Assembly: GCA_963675135.1 (NCBI GenBank)
Contig: OY776129.1
Coordinates: 58,358,845-58,422,844, forward strand
DNA: 64,000 bases
Source: Galeopsis tetrahit
Lineage: Eukaryota > Streptophyta > Magnoliopsida > Lamiales > Lamiaceae
Reading direction: 5' to 3'
Below, in pieces: positions 10,633 through 22,272 of this stretch (position 1 is its first letter; every line of letters starts with the position of its first letter). The notes under the pieces are model-generated. The model saw only the letters and a list, made by a program, of their open reading frames with translations, was not told where the DNA came from and made no database searches. A program made the position numbers and the translations under genes.

Positions 10633-13535
10633 TAGGTTGTGATTCTACGATTTCCGCTATGGCGTCTGATTTGAATCGGCAATGGCCGGCGGTTGGCACT
10701 GGTTCGCGGAGTGTTGGTTCTTCGCCAAACATGAATGATCCCCTCTATATTTCTCATTCCGACAATCCAGGAATGATTTTGGCGAGTCATCCTCTTACTG
10801 ATGACAATTATATTTCTTGGAAAAGATCGATGATGCTTGCATTGAGTTCTAAAATGAAGTTAGGGTTTATAACTGGTAAGGTTGCTCAACCTTCTGAGGA
10901 GGATACCTCATTTGATCAATGGAAACGTGTAGATGATCTAGTTATTACTTGGATTTTGAATTGTGTCTCGAAGGATATAGTCAATTCATTAATTTTTGCT
11001 GATACTTCAAAGGATTTGTGGGATGATTTAGCTCAACGTTTTGGTGAGAGTAATGGACCTTTAGTCCATCAATTGCGTAGGGAGATTCATAGTATTCAAC
11101 AAGGAAATGATACTATTGCAGCATATTATACTAGGTTTAAAGCTCTTTGGGATCAATTAGCTTGTTTGAAGCCACTCATTGTCTGTAATTGTGCTATTAG
11201 ACAGGAAGTTATTCAGAATGATCAGGAGAATAAGGTTTCCGAGTTTCTGATGGGTCTTAATGATACTTTTGATCCTATTAGAAACCAGATTCTGGTTATG
11301 GAGCCTATGCCTAATGTTCACAAAGTATACTCCATGTTGGTGAGGGTTGAGAGACAGAGATCTGTTGGAATTCAATTTTCTGAACCTATTGACAATGATG
11401 CTATGATGATGAGGAGTGGAGGTATTGCTAGAGGTCCTGCTTCTGGTAATCATTCTTTTGGTTCAAAATCTGGAGGTCGTGGAAGGGGATTTCATAGGTT
11501 GACTAAAGAGGAGAGGGCTAAGTTAACTTGTGATCATTGTTCTGGTACTGGTCATGAGTCTACTACTTGTTTTAAACTTCATGGAATCCCTGATTGGTTC
11601 AAGAAATACAAGGAGCAGCATGGAAGAAATTTTGCTAATAATGTTGATACAAGGGAAATCAATGCTTCCTCTTCCCAGAGCTCAATTCCTAAAGGAGGAT
11701 CAATGGACATTTTTGCTCTTTTCCAGAAAGAATTAACTAAATTCTTTGGTTCTAAGGATACTTCTCCTTCTGGAGGTGGTTCGGGAGCAAGCAATGAAGA
11801 TTATGTTCACTTTGTGAATTCAGCAAGTAATTCCGATCCCTTAATAATTCACACTGAATTATCTATGCTAGTTGATTTGAATAAGGGTGCTTGGATTATA
11901 GATACTGGTGCAAGTAGGCACATGTGCAATGATATATCTTTATTTCATTCCATCACTCCTGTTTCTTGTCCAATTTCTGTTCTTCTTCCTGATGGATCCA
12001 CCAAACTCATTACTCAGGTTGGGCAAGTTATCCTAAATGCCACATTCACCCTTCATAATGTTCTTTTCATTCCTTCTTTCAAATATAATCTTCTTTCAGT
12101 TTCTCAGTTGACTATTGAGTCTGCTGTGAAGTGTATTTTTACATCCTCTACATGTTTCATACAGGACCTGAAGAGTGGTAATCATTTAGCTGTTGGAAAG
12201 CTACATCACAAGCTTTATATTCTTGATCATTTGTATGCCTCTATCTCTTGCAATTCTTCCATTGATGCATGGCATCAGGTGTTAGGTCATGCTTCTCTTA
12301 GCACACTTAAACACTTATCCTTTTTGAAACATTTATGTACTGATTCTCATTCAATAAAATCTTGTGATGCATGCTTCAAAGCTAAACAATCAAGATCACC
12401 TTTTTCACATTCTGAAGTGCAATCTTCTGTTTTATTTGAGCTAATTCATATTGATATATGGGGTCCTTGTAGGGAAGAAACTGTAACAAACACACCATTT
12501 TTTCTCACGATCGTGGATGACTTTAGCAGGGGTACTTGGGTATATCTCATGTCTCATAAATCCCAAACTTTCAAGCTTCTCAAAAATTTCATTCATATGG
12601 TCCATACACAGTTTCAAAAATCTCTCAAAATCATTAGAAGTGACAATGGTTTTGAATTTCTTACTTCAGAATGTCAAGATTTTCTTTCTTCTCTTGGCAT
12701 TATTCATCAAACTACATATGTCCATACTCCTCAACAAAATGGGGTTGTTGAGAGAAAGCATAGGCACATTCTTGAAATGGCTCGATCCATAATGTTTCAT
12801 TCCCACCTTCCAATCAAATTTTGGTGTTATTCCATTCTGATTTCTGCTCACATAATCAATAGACTTCCAAGTTCTGTTTTGTCTTGGAAAACTCCATTTG
12901 AAATCATTTTTGGCCACACCCCTGATTATTCAAGTCTTAAACCTTTTGGATGTCTTGCCTATGCTACAAACACCCATCCTAAATCCTCTAAATTCAGTCC
13001 ACGATCTCATAAATGTGTGTTTTTTGGTTACATTACTGGGAAGAAGGGGTTTCACTTATATGATATTGAGTCAGAATCGTTTCTTGTTTCAAGGGATGTC
13101 AAATTCTTTGAACACATTTTTCCATTCATTACTTCATCCTCTTCTTCCACTCAAATACCTATACCTTTTCCTTCTCCTGATATTCCTCATTCTTCAGAAA
13201 ATACTCAGCCTCATTTCCATGACGATACACCGTCTATTTCTCCTTCTATTCCTGCTGCTTCTTCTCCACTTTTAAGAAGAGGTCACCGGACTCGAATTCA
13301 ACCTACATGGTTACAAGATTTTGTTTCCAATACTACAGTAGTTCATCCTTCCTCTTATCCTCATACTACTCATATTGACTATAACATTGCATATGCTGCC
13401 TTCTTAAATCAAATATATGTGGTAAAAGAACCTTGTTCATATGAACAAGCTTGTAAGTATACGGAGTGGCAGGATGCCATGAATAAGGAGTTGATGGCTT
13501 TGGAGGCAAATAAGACCTGGGAGTTGGTTACTTTG

Positions 13536-15209
13536 TGATACACGTGATATGCAACACTAAATAAACAACCGCAAGTGTACGGCGTCTATTGTAGCGTGAT
13601 AAGCACGAGGTCGATCCCACGAGAAGGTTAAGCGTAAAAGTGGTAGTTTGTTAATCGAGTTCTAAGTAGACGTGATCGAATAGATTGGATATTGAATTAC
13701 TCTAAAATTACTTATCAAAGTGTCACAAACAAGTAACCAAGAGCAATGAAAATCGATCAACTAGCATACGACTCAAGAAAACGAAAATGAAATGGATATA
13801 AACTCAATTAAGAGAAGGTTGGTCCTAGAGCACATGCACTACTAGTGAATCCATCTATGGTTAAATATTTATTCAAGTGGTGTTCATGCTTTGTCTATAA
13901 GATTGATCACAACATAATGAATTAAAAGTCCTTTCGATCCAAGTAATTCAAAGGAAATACCACACAATCTAGTATCTCTATCTAAATTGCACAATAAGAC
14001 ACAATCAAGCTCCTAAGATCATCACACATCTTCCTAATCATTGATCATCTTTCAATCTCACAATAAAATTAGGTCAAATGCTTGCAATCAATTAATCAAA
14101 CTAGATTTCTCAACCTAATTCAATTAACTATGATCAACGCATCATCATTGTACACATAATGACATGCTTTTGCAACAAAAACCAAGCATCCAAATAGAAT
14201 TAAGCCACACAAACACCAATTAAGCAAACATTAATTCATAGATATCATCAAAAGTATGTACAAGGCTCTAGAACCAAAAGTGTTTAGCTAATCAAAGACA
14301 TAATCCAATTACAAAATCCAAATGAAATAATGAAATAAAAAGAAAGAGAACAAAGAAGCTTAGTCTAGATTGTGGTAGGGAATGAAATTTGCAAGCTATT
14401 GCATCATCTCTTGCTTGATTTGATTAAGAATTGAGGAAGATATGGCCAAACACCTCCAAGTATGTGTAACTATGTGTGGGAATTTTAGAATTGGGGAAAA
14501 GTGTCTTGGGTTTCAAGAATGAGGCCTTATATAGTGTTGGGGAAGGGTTTGGATGCCAAAATTGCAAGTTGGTCCCTAAAAAATGGAGAAAATGGCCAAA
14601 AACCCCCGAGAATGATGTCACCCGGCCGGGTGGGTTCCACCCGGGCATCCCACCCGGCCAAAACACGAAAGTCCCTCTTCTTTGGCCTTGCCCGGGTTGA
14701 ATCCACCCGGCCGGGTGGGTTTCACCCGGGCCAAATACAAACATCCTCATAATCTGCCCTTGCCCGGGTTGAATCCACCCGGCCGGGTGGGTTTCACCCG
14801 GGCGAAATACGAAAATCCCTCAAATATGGCCTAGGCCGAGCTGAAGTGACCCGGCCGGGTCGGATTCTACCCGACCGGGTGGGATTCTACCCGGCCATGT
14901 GGTTTCTACCCGGCCATGTCATTTTTCGTTCCGTTGTATCTCGAGCTTCCGACCTCCGATTGACTCGATTCTTTTTTTCATTCCACTCCGTTTTTCGAGA
15001 CGAATCCAATGGTCAGCTTCTCTTCTTGATCCAGTGAAGTATGGTCGGTGTTTTGCTCCAAATTCCATCGTTTTACCTACAAAATTGACAAAACACAACC
15101 TTTCTCTCATTTCGGCTTAAACAATCATATCCAATGCAAAAATCAATGAAATCCACATCAAAATATGCTTCACATGTGCTTATAAAACGTGTAAATTCCA
15201 CCCGAATCA
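13536..15209 (-). mobile_element. solo LTR, probably of a Ty3/gypsy element
   Basis: A 1,674-bp insert starting TGATACACG and ending CCGAATCA, so TG...CA, with the 5-bp duplication CTTTG (13531-13535 and 15210-15214). There is no primer site, polypurine tract or protein-coding domain, which fits a solo LTR left by LTR-LTR recombination. Read on the minus strand, the last ~150 bases contain a GCCGTACACTTGCGG-like word seen in many plant gypsy LTRs, so I infer minus orientation. A second copy elsewhere in the genome would settle family and orientation. Confidence 0.85.
14619..14920. repeat. GC-rich degenerate tandem repeats inside the solo LTR
   Basis: CACCCGGCCGGGTGGG-type units are repeated at least seven times with spacings of about 20-80 bp, each self-complementary at CCCGGCCGGG. 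The block stands out against AT-rich surroundings and can form many alternative hairpins. Confidence 0.8.
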
Positions 15210-16642
15210 CTTTGCCTAAGGGGAAGAAAGCCATTGGTAGTAAATGGGTTTTTAAAGTTAAACTTAATCCTGATGGTAGTATTGAGAGGTACAAAGCACG
15301 TTTGGTTGCCAAAGGTTTTTCTCAAACCTTCGGAATTGATTACAATGAGAGATTTTCTCATGTAGCTAAAATAGTTACTGTGAGGTTGTTTATTGCCATT
15401 GCAATTATGAAAAAGTGGCCCATATATCAATATGATGTGAATAATGCATTCCTCCATGGTTATCTTGATGAGGAGGTATACATGAAGATACCACAGGGAT
15501 ATCTTGCTGCTGTCCCTGGTCAGGTTTGTAGACTTAAGAGGAGTCTGTATGGATTGAAACAGGCAAGTAGACAATGGAATCAAGAATTCAGCTCTAAACT
15601 GATTGAATATGGTTTTCAACAATCATGTTTTGATCATTGCCTTTACACTTATAAGAAGGACACTGATTTCTTGGCTCTCTTGGTGTATGTGGATGATTTG
15701 TTAGTGACTGGTACAAGTCTCACCATGATAGAGCACTTAAAGACTTATTTGGATGAGCAATTTACAATTAAGGATCTTGGGTTTGCTAAATATTTCTTAG
15801 GAATGAAAATTGCTAGAAATGATTCAGGGACATTTCTGTGTCAAAAGAAATATATAACTGATATTGTACAGGACACTGGTTTGGAGAATTGTACACCACT
15901 TTCTACTCCTTTACCATCAGGATTGAATCTTCAGGCTGCACAAGGGTCTCTTTTACCAGATCCAGACAAATATAGAAGGTTGATTGGGAGGCTGCATTAT
16001 TTGAACTTGACTAGGCCTGATATCACCTACTCAGTGCAACAATTATCTCAATTTGTTTCTGCACCATACACTGCCCATTGGGATGCAGCTTTACACATTG
16101 TGAAATATCTTAAGGGAAGACCCTCACTTGGTTTACATTTCCCAGCTGTTCCAAGTTCAGAATTGCATGCCTTTAGTGATGCAGATTGGGCTGCTTGTAA
16201 GGATACGAGAAAATCTATTACTGGTTATTGTGTTTTTCTCGGTGATTGCTTGATTTCTTGGAAGAGCAAGAAACAGTCCACTGTCTCAAAGTCTTCAGCG
16301 GAGGCCGAGTACCGTGCTCTTGGTTCTACAGTTTCAGAACTTCAATGGTTATCTTACATTTGTTCAGATTTTGGTATTCATGTTTCTTTGCCTATACAAC
16401 TTGAATGTGATAATCAGGCTGCAATTCACATAACTTCTAATCCTGTCTTTCATGAGCGCACCAAACATTTGGAAATAGATTGTCACTTGGTGAGGAACAA
16501 ATTTAAGGAAGGCTTCATTTCTTTAATTCATGTCACTTCCAAGCTACAACTTGCAGATGCTTTTACAAAGCTTTTGGGTGGAGCACGTTTGGAGTTTTTG
16601 ATGTCCAAGTTGGGATTGATTCAGTTTGTCACTGCCCAACTT

Positions 16643-16863
16643 GAGGAGGGGGTGAAGAAGTTGTAAATTGTTTCTATTTTTCTTCTTGTAAAAGCGTGAA
16701 AACGTTTTTGTTAGTTCTCCTTTCCCACTTTGTATAAATAGACACATCTGTTATCTGCTTTGATTAACAGTTCATAATAATGAAAATGTTGGTTTCTCAA
16801 TAACCGTCTCTTCCCCTTTTCAATTTTGCGATGAATTTAACTTCTACTTGCTGAGTTTCTACA
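16643..16863 (+). repeat. polypurine tract and 3' LTR of the first Copia element
   Basis: GAGGAGGGGG at 16643-16652 is the plus-strand primer. The 3' LTR is 16653-16863 (211 bp) and ends TTTCTACA. The gag-pol stop codon lies inside the first bases of this LTR. Confidence 0.94.
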
Positions 16864-16868
16864 ATAAC

Positions 16869-17560
16869 CAAATTATATATTTAAAAATAAAATGAAAATA
16901 TAGTTTGAGAGATCAAAATTATTCATATTACAGTATGATGTTAATCAGTTGAGTGCAAGAATTTGACATTTTAAGAGGTAAAAAATTATTCAAAATTAAA
17001 TGTAGTAATTTTTAGTATCTCATAGTCATGATGTGTTGCAACTTGCATGGCAGCATTAACAGTTTCCATGCCTCCAAAAAGTTATTGCATTAAATTTCAG
17101 GCACAGGCAATAAATTATGTTTGGTGGGATTCTCATTATTCACAACACTTGAAAATAAATTTCACATTTTTATTTGGAAATATAAAAAATACAGAAAAGC
17201 ATACAGAGTTATTATCCTGCCAACCAACGTGTTCTTTAATTTTAGTTGTTCCCTCCTTAATAATCCCTATTCCAAGTGGTAAATTCCAATAATAATTAGA
17301 TTTATCATCAGTTTCTATATTTTGATTTTTTTTTGTTTTATTTGAGTTGCTTAATTTAGTAATAAACTACAATGATAAGGAAGATTATATTCTCTCAGAA
17401 TTTCTTGTAAAAAAAAAATGGAAATATATTTATATTTTAGATTTTGAAGATTAAGAAAATGATGTAATGAAAAGTTTTGTCCCTACTAGGCTGAGGTAGT
17501 GAGGTTCCTTTCTGAAGTAGTAGTACACTGACACTGCAATAATAGTTTGTGTGGATATTT
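16869..17560. other. upstream region of the GH79 gene
   Basis: About 690 bp of AT-rich sequence between the Copia element and the GH79 promoter. A short open frame at 17047-17292 has no recognisable domain and looks random. No repeat boundary was found. Confidence 0.5.
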
Positions 17561-17567
17561 TATAAAA
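17561..17567 (+). promoter_or_regulatory. candidate TATA box of the GH79 gene
   Basis: TATAAAA lies 66 bp before the proposed ATG. It is a plausible core promoter, but such a word is common in AT-rich DNA. Confidence 0.4.
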
Positions 17568-17632
17568 TTCCAATTGGCTACTTTATTTTCAAAGAATATC
17601 TTTCCAAAAATCAAACGTTTGATTGATGAGAG

Positions 17633-19836
17633 ATGGGATCGAGGGCTGTAATTTGTTGTCTTGCTGTGTCATTATTTTGTTTGTGTTTTGCAGAAGAAGT
17701 GAAGGTAAGAGTGAAAGGATCAACCTCCATAGCTGAAACTGATGAAGCTTTCATATGTGCTACTTTGGATTGGTGGCCTCAAACTAAATGCAACTACAAT
17801 CAATGTCCATGGGGAAAATCAGGAGTTTTAAATCTGGTATATATTCATCATTGATTTTTTCTTGAAATTTATTCTGAAAACTTTGCAGAAATTGAGATTT
17901 TCTTGTGTTATGCAGGATTTGAACAACAAGATTCTTGCAAATGCCATCAAAGGTTAGTTTTTTATAGATAAGCATTCTTGATTATTATTGCTTGGATGTA
18001 GTAGTTTCGATTTCATGATTTTAGTGTGTAGTTTAACTGATTGAAAATGATGAAATATATTCTCAAATCAGCATTTAGGCCTCTTCGGATTAGGATTGGA
18101 GGTTCATTGCAAGATCAGGTTGTGTACAAAATTGGAACATCAGCCCTTAATTGTCCACATTTTAAGAGAATAAAAAATGGCTTGTTTGGATTTTCCAAGG
18201 GTTGTCTACCCATGGAGAGATGGGATCTCATGAACAAATTGTTCAGCCAAACGGGGTATGATCTTACGACTTATAAGTTATAGCACGATCGAAAGTATAT
18301 ATCCTAAAAGCGTGTTGATGCAGGGCTAAGATTACATTTGGTCTGAATGCTCTCACGGGAAGGAGGGTGTCGAAAGATGATAATTCACTTATGGTAGGCG
18401 ATTGGAACCCGAAAAACGCCTTTGATTTCATGAAGTACACTGCTTCTAAAGGGTACAACATTGATTCATATGAACTTGGTAAACCAAACATGATCACTTT
18501 TACAGTAATTTATTTGGTAAATTGAGTCTTTGGTTTCATGTTTTAAGTGTCAAATGTGTAGGAAACGAGCTATGTGGGAGTGGTGTATCTAAGAGAATAG
18601 CGGCAGAGCAATATGGGAGGGACATTATTCTACTTAAAAAACTAGTTCAAGAGTTGTACCCTAACCGTGCCACACAACCAAAAATCTTAGGTCCTGCTGG
18701 ATTCTACGATAAGCAATGGTTCGATGCCTTTCTTCGGACATCAGGACCACATGTTGTTGATGGTCTAACTCACCACATATACAACCTCGGTGCAGGTACA
18801 TAAACATAATCGAGAAGGTTTATGAGCACGTCTGCTAATCTTTTTTTTCCTCGTCTGTTTAGGCGTTGATCCAGGCCTTATCAACAAGGTTCAAAATCCT
18901 TACTTTCTTGATCAAATTGCTCAAACATATAAGGACATTTCTGGCAGCATAAAGCTTAATGGGCCATGGTCAAGAGCATGGGTTGGAGAAGCTGGTGGTG
19001 CTTATAACAGTGGTGGGAAATATGTATCACACTCCTTTGTTGATGGATTCTGGTATATTTGCCTTTCACTTAGCATTTCTTGCACAAATTTTCGACGTTT
19101 ATTGAAGCAAAAACTCTGTTTGTCTGAAAAACAAAACAGGTACTTAGATCAGTTGGGAATGACATCTACATTCAACCATAAGGTTTTCTGCAGACAATCC
19201 TTAATTGGAGGAAATTATGGTCTACTTAACTTAACTACATTCATCCCAAATCCAGATTACTATGGGTCAGTACTAGTACTGTCCACTCCATATAAGTCCA
19301 ATTCTAATAAATGGTTTCAGTTCATAAAATTTGGTTTGTTTGATAGGGCTCTCTTGTGGCATCGGTTGATGGGAAAGAAGGTGCTCTACGCCTCTCACAA
19401 CGGGACCCCTTACTTGCGCGTATATTCTCATTGCTCGAGGCAAACAGTAAGTTTTTGAAGCAAAGAAACATGCATGTTATAGTTTGTAAAGTTTTTTTTT
19501 TATCATTATTCTTGTGTTTATCAGACAGGGATTTCAGTACTAGTGATCAACATGTCGAATTCAACAACGTTTCAAGTTTTAGTGACGGGTGATACAAATT
19601 CATCGTACCCTCAAGAAGCATATCAAAGGGAAGAGTACCATCTAACCCCAAAAAATGGCAACATTCTAAGTGATGTTTTGCTGCTAAATGGAAAGGTGTT
19701 AGAGGTTACAAAAGCATATGATATACCGGCAATGAATCCACAGCTCGTGCACGCTACGTTGCCTCTAAAAGTCGCGCCTCATTCAATAGTTTTCGCCACA
19801 CTTAGAGGCTTCAAAGCCCCTGCTTGTGCTTTGTAG
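17633..19836 (+). CDS. GH79 heparanase-like / beta-glucuronidase, secreted
   Basis: Nine coding exons: 17633-17836, 17916-17952, 18072-18255, 18324-18478, 18562-18795, 18863-19052, 19140-19265, 19347-19446, 19525-19836. All introns are GT-AG, and the sum is 1,542 nt or 513 residues, close to the family length. Residues 1-20 form a signal peptide (hydrophobic, ending CFA before EEVKV). The glycoside hydrolase family 79 core follows. The acid/base glutamate is E196 in SYELGNEL and the nucleophile is E314 in WVGEAGG. A beta-sandwich tail ends near the C-terminus. Plant members (AtGUS1-3; baicalin beta-glucuronidase of Scutellaria) remove glucuronic acid in the cell wall or vacuole, for example from arabinogalactan proteins or flavone glucuronides. 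The substrate here cannot be told from sequence. Both catalytic residues are present and no break is seen, so it is probably active. Confidence 0.95.
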
Positions 19837-20148
19837 TAGTTCTTGTATGACAAAGTCATGGGTATTTTTACACCATTTCATTAAAAAGTACCAATTATTG
19901 GTTATTATACTATAAAGTGATGATTATGGACCAATTGTACGATAAAACTGTTTTACATAAGACCAATCCATCTCTTCATTGTACAATCACTATTGCACAG
20001 TGGGATCAAGTTTTAGAATATAGAGTTTGGAAAAAATATAAAAAATAAAAAGAATATTACAATTTGCCTATTACAAAAAATTAGAGAGAAAACTAGGCAT
20101 AAATTAAAAATTATTGAATGAAATAAACTAAACAAATAATCAATTTGC
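19837..20148. other. convergent 3' regions
   Basis: About 310 bp between the 3' ends of the GH79 gene (plus) and the NRP1-like gene (minus). It holds their 3' UTRs, is AT-rich, and shows no other feature. Confidence 0.6.
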
Positions 20149-20568
20149 CTATTTCTTCAAGAAATCTCCGGCCTTCTTCATGAAATCGCTTGCTCCACCA
20201 TGTTCTTCAGGTTTGTGGTCGGCGGGTTTGTGATCGGTGGGTTTTCCGGCGTGGTCGGCGGAGTGGGAGGTGTGGTATTGGCGGAGAAGGTCCTCAGCCT
20301 TGTCAACGTATTTTCCAATACCCGTTTTATCATCCAACTTTCCGTACTCGGCGGCGGCGTCCAAGAGATCGGCGGCGGCACCGGCGACTTCGGCCTTGTC
20401 GTACTTGTTGGGTTCACTGCGGGCGTGAGCATTTGCGGCGTCGGCCACGACCTTGGCGCTGTGCATTATATCGGATTTGGTGGTGTGGTGGGTGGCGGAA
20501 GTGGGTTTGTGTTCATCGGAAGTTGGTTTGTCGTCATCTTTTTTTGTCAAGTTTGATAGGAAATCCAT
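20149..20568 (-). CDS. nodulin-related protein 1 (NRP1)-like, small hydrophilic protein
   Basis: A single-exon frame of 139 residues beginning MDFLSNLTKK; this ATG (20568-20566) is chosen because it matches the start of the family, although the frame stays open upstream. The central part (SAKVVADAANAHAR, then VAGAAADLLDAAAEYGKLDD, then VDKAEDLL) matches the conserved helical core of plant NRP1. The N- and C-terminal parts are rich in His, Lys, Asp and Pro, with a repeated DHKP word. There is no signal peptide or membrane segment. Arabidopsis NRP1 has been linked to heat response and abscisic acid signalling. Here the function is only inferred by family. Confidence 0.88.
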   Translation of the reverse strand: MDFLSNLTKKDDDKPTSDEHKPTSATHHTTKSDIMHSAKVVADAANAHARSEPNKYDKAEVAGAAADLLDAAAEYGKLDDKTGIGKYVDKAEDLLRQYHTSHSADHAGKPTDHKPADHKPEEHGGASDFMKKAGDFLKK

Positions 20569-20807
20569 TTTTAGAAAGATCAAGAATAAGATAGGAACTA
20601 GTAAATTAAAACAAAGAAAGAAAAAATAGCGCAAGGTTAAGAAGAGTTTGATTGGACGATCGAGCTGATTTTGTGTGGACAATTGAAGCAATGCCAATCG
20701 ATGTTCGGGAACTTCTTTTTTTCAATTGCAATAGTACATTCATTTTTTTAGTTTTTATTTTGAAATCCAAATACATTTTTATTTGGAAATAGAACAAATA
20801 TTACTAA

Positions 20808-21235
20808 GAAGGACTTTCACAAAAGTTGGATGCTCGACCCAACAAGACTTAAAAGGATCTCGAGTCCCTAGCAATAGAGTGTGTTGCTCAATTGGCAACA
20901 CGACGAACAAAAACAAAAGTACATCTTGTAAACAACGATGAATCGCATTGCACGCTTTCACATAATCTCCGAATACTAAATCATCTTGTCCTTCCCAATT
21001 AATGGCGTCGACAATAATTTTGGAGTCTGACTCTACCACCACCAAGCAAAGCCCAAATTCGATCAGTACAAGAGTGCCTCTAGAATTTTCATAATCTTAG
21101 TCCCATCTAATCAATAGCACCCTAAAAAAGTGACTGATCGACACCCTATAAAGCCCCCTCGTCATCACGAATCGTCATACCAAGACCAGTCTCCCCCGAG
21201 CCCATAAACAAGGCAGCATCAACATTGCCTATAAA
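20808..21235 (-). pseudogene. RNase H-like domain relic of a LINE
   Basis: On the minus strand the text contains GLGMTIRDDEGAL followed, after stops, by VVVESDSKIIVDAIN and then a degenerate tail with VEHPTFVKVLL. This is the plant RNase H-like domain found at the end of many plant LINE ORF2 proteins and their domesticated fragments. Several stops and a broken end show it is dead. No poly(A) or target duplication was found. Confidence 0.7.
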
Positions 21236-21702
21236 TTAGTAGTAATATTTTGGTAGGAGTATGATGCAATTCAATTCAAGCTTCATTCATGCACCATCGG
21301 GTCATGGACTCACGGGAGATTAAATTAATATTGCAAAATGATTCAATCAATTTAATACGTTTACTCACATTATTTTTTACTTCAACAATACTCTCTATGT
21401 GATATAATCGCATGACCAATAGCCGGTCTATGTGAATTTCCCATGATGTCCTAATGGATGGTGTCACGATGTCAATACAATGACAACATATGTAGCCACC
21501 CTAATCGACTACTATAAATTATAAACCTTTTATCACAAATTAATCGCATCTCCCTCATTCAGAAGGCCAACCTTAGAGGAGTGAAGCTGAGAACACATGT
21601 GAATTGATCTCCTTCAACTTTCATTTCACTTGTGTTCTCAGGTCACCCCTTTTAGACTCGTTTCTTTATACATTTAATTCAAGAAATTGTTCAAATTAAG
21701 TA
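21236..21702. other. intergenic stretch before the second Copia
   Basis: About 470 bp. TGTGAATTTCCCATGATG and nearby words are unremarkable. CACATGTGAATTGATCTCC and a matching inverted word (AAGTGTTCTCAGGTCACC region) may be weak inverted repeats near 21590-21650. No gene is seen. Confidence 0.4.
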
Positions 21703-21707
21703 GAATG

Positions 21708-21904
21708 TATTAGGAATATAATATTATAAAGATTTGTATCTTTTAATATTATGATTTATCCTTATCTTTTATAATATTTGATGTAAATATTTATTCATAT
21801 CTTGTAAATATAGATACATTTTGTATCTATAAATACCTCTCTTGTATAAACACTTTAAATTCACTTAATGAAATTATAATTTCCCTATTCATTGTTTCTC
21901 TATA
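21708..21904 (+). repeat. 5' LTR of the second Copia element
   Basis: 197 bp with TATAAATA at 21828-21835 as the probable TATA box. It differs from the 3' LTR by a single G/A near its end. Confidence 0.94.
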
Positions 21905-21914
21905 TGGTATCAAC
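21905..21914 (+). promoter_or_regulatory. primer-binding site (tRNA-iMet)
   Basis: TGGTATCAAC directly follows the 5' LTR and matches the initiator tRNA-Met end for the first eight bases. Confidence 0.85.
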
Positions 21915-22272
21915 GAGTCAATTGGCTCACGCCCCGATCCATCCTTAGCCGTCGTTCGGTTCCATCACCGAACAAACCCACGGTTCCCAAGAAGCTTTGT
22001 CTTCTTCCCCCACTCCTCTTCAATCTTCAAACAGCCTCCCTCCATAACCGCCTACGGAATTTCTTAATTCTTTAATCACAGCCTCCAATTTATTCAATTC
22101 CTCCCAGTTTGTTACAACTGCTCCCCTCATATACACCTTTGCCGTTCAATCCAACTCCAGCCTCCAATATCAATCAATTATTTCTTTAATCAACCGTGCA
22201 CTTTACCCTCTCCACTGTGATCAAACTCCCTTCCAAATTAATTCCTCCTCCCTTGCTGCACAAATAGGTCAG

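Larger units (their letters stand above)
10659..16666 (+). pseudogene. Copia gag-pol polyprotein, split by a solo LTR
   Basis: Coding parts are 10659-13535 and, after the insert, 15215-16666. Together they would give about 1,442 residues with no other stop or frameshift seen. Gag is of the UBN2 type with the zinc knuckle C-x2-C-x4-H-x4-C at about residues 291-304. The protease shows WIIDTGAS near 411 and the GAG-pre-integrase region WHQVLGHAS near 537. The integrase carries a D-D-E set near 597, 660 and 696 (DIWG, SDNG, VVERKH). The RT has YVDDL near 1115, and RNase H has SDADWA near 1280 plus the AEAEYRAL motif. As it stands, translation stops at a TGA made by the first bases of the solo LTR, so this copy is inactive. 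The product would normally be cut by its own protease into capsid and replication enzymes. Confidence 0.94.
10407..16863 (+). mobile_element. Copia LTR retrotransposon, complete but interrupted
   Basis: A 6,457-bp element with LTRs of 212 and 211 bp, both TG...CA, flanked by the 5-bp duplication ATAAC (10402-10406 and 16864-16868). It has a primer-binding site complementary to initiator tRNA-Met, one gag-pol frame in Copia order (gag, protease, integrase, RT, RNase H) and a GAGGAGGGGG polypurine tract. The LTRs differ by four substitutions and one single-base indel, so it is a fairly young insertion. A solo LTR of another family (13536-15209) splits the frame. Confidence 0.96.

Noticed and set aside
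17047..17292. 81-residue open frame upstream of the GH79 gene
   Set aside because: No recognisable domain, AT-rich codon use and no supporting context.
20190..20594. Plus-strand open frames opposite the NRP1-like gene
   Set aside because: Antisense shadows of the real minus-strand gene.
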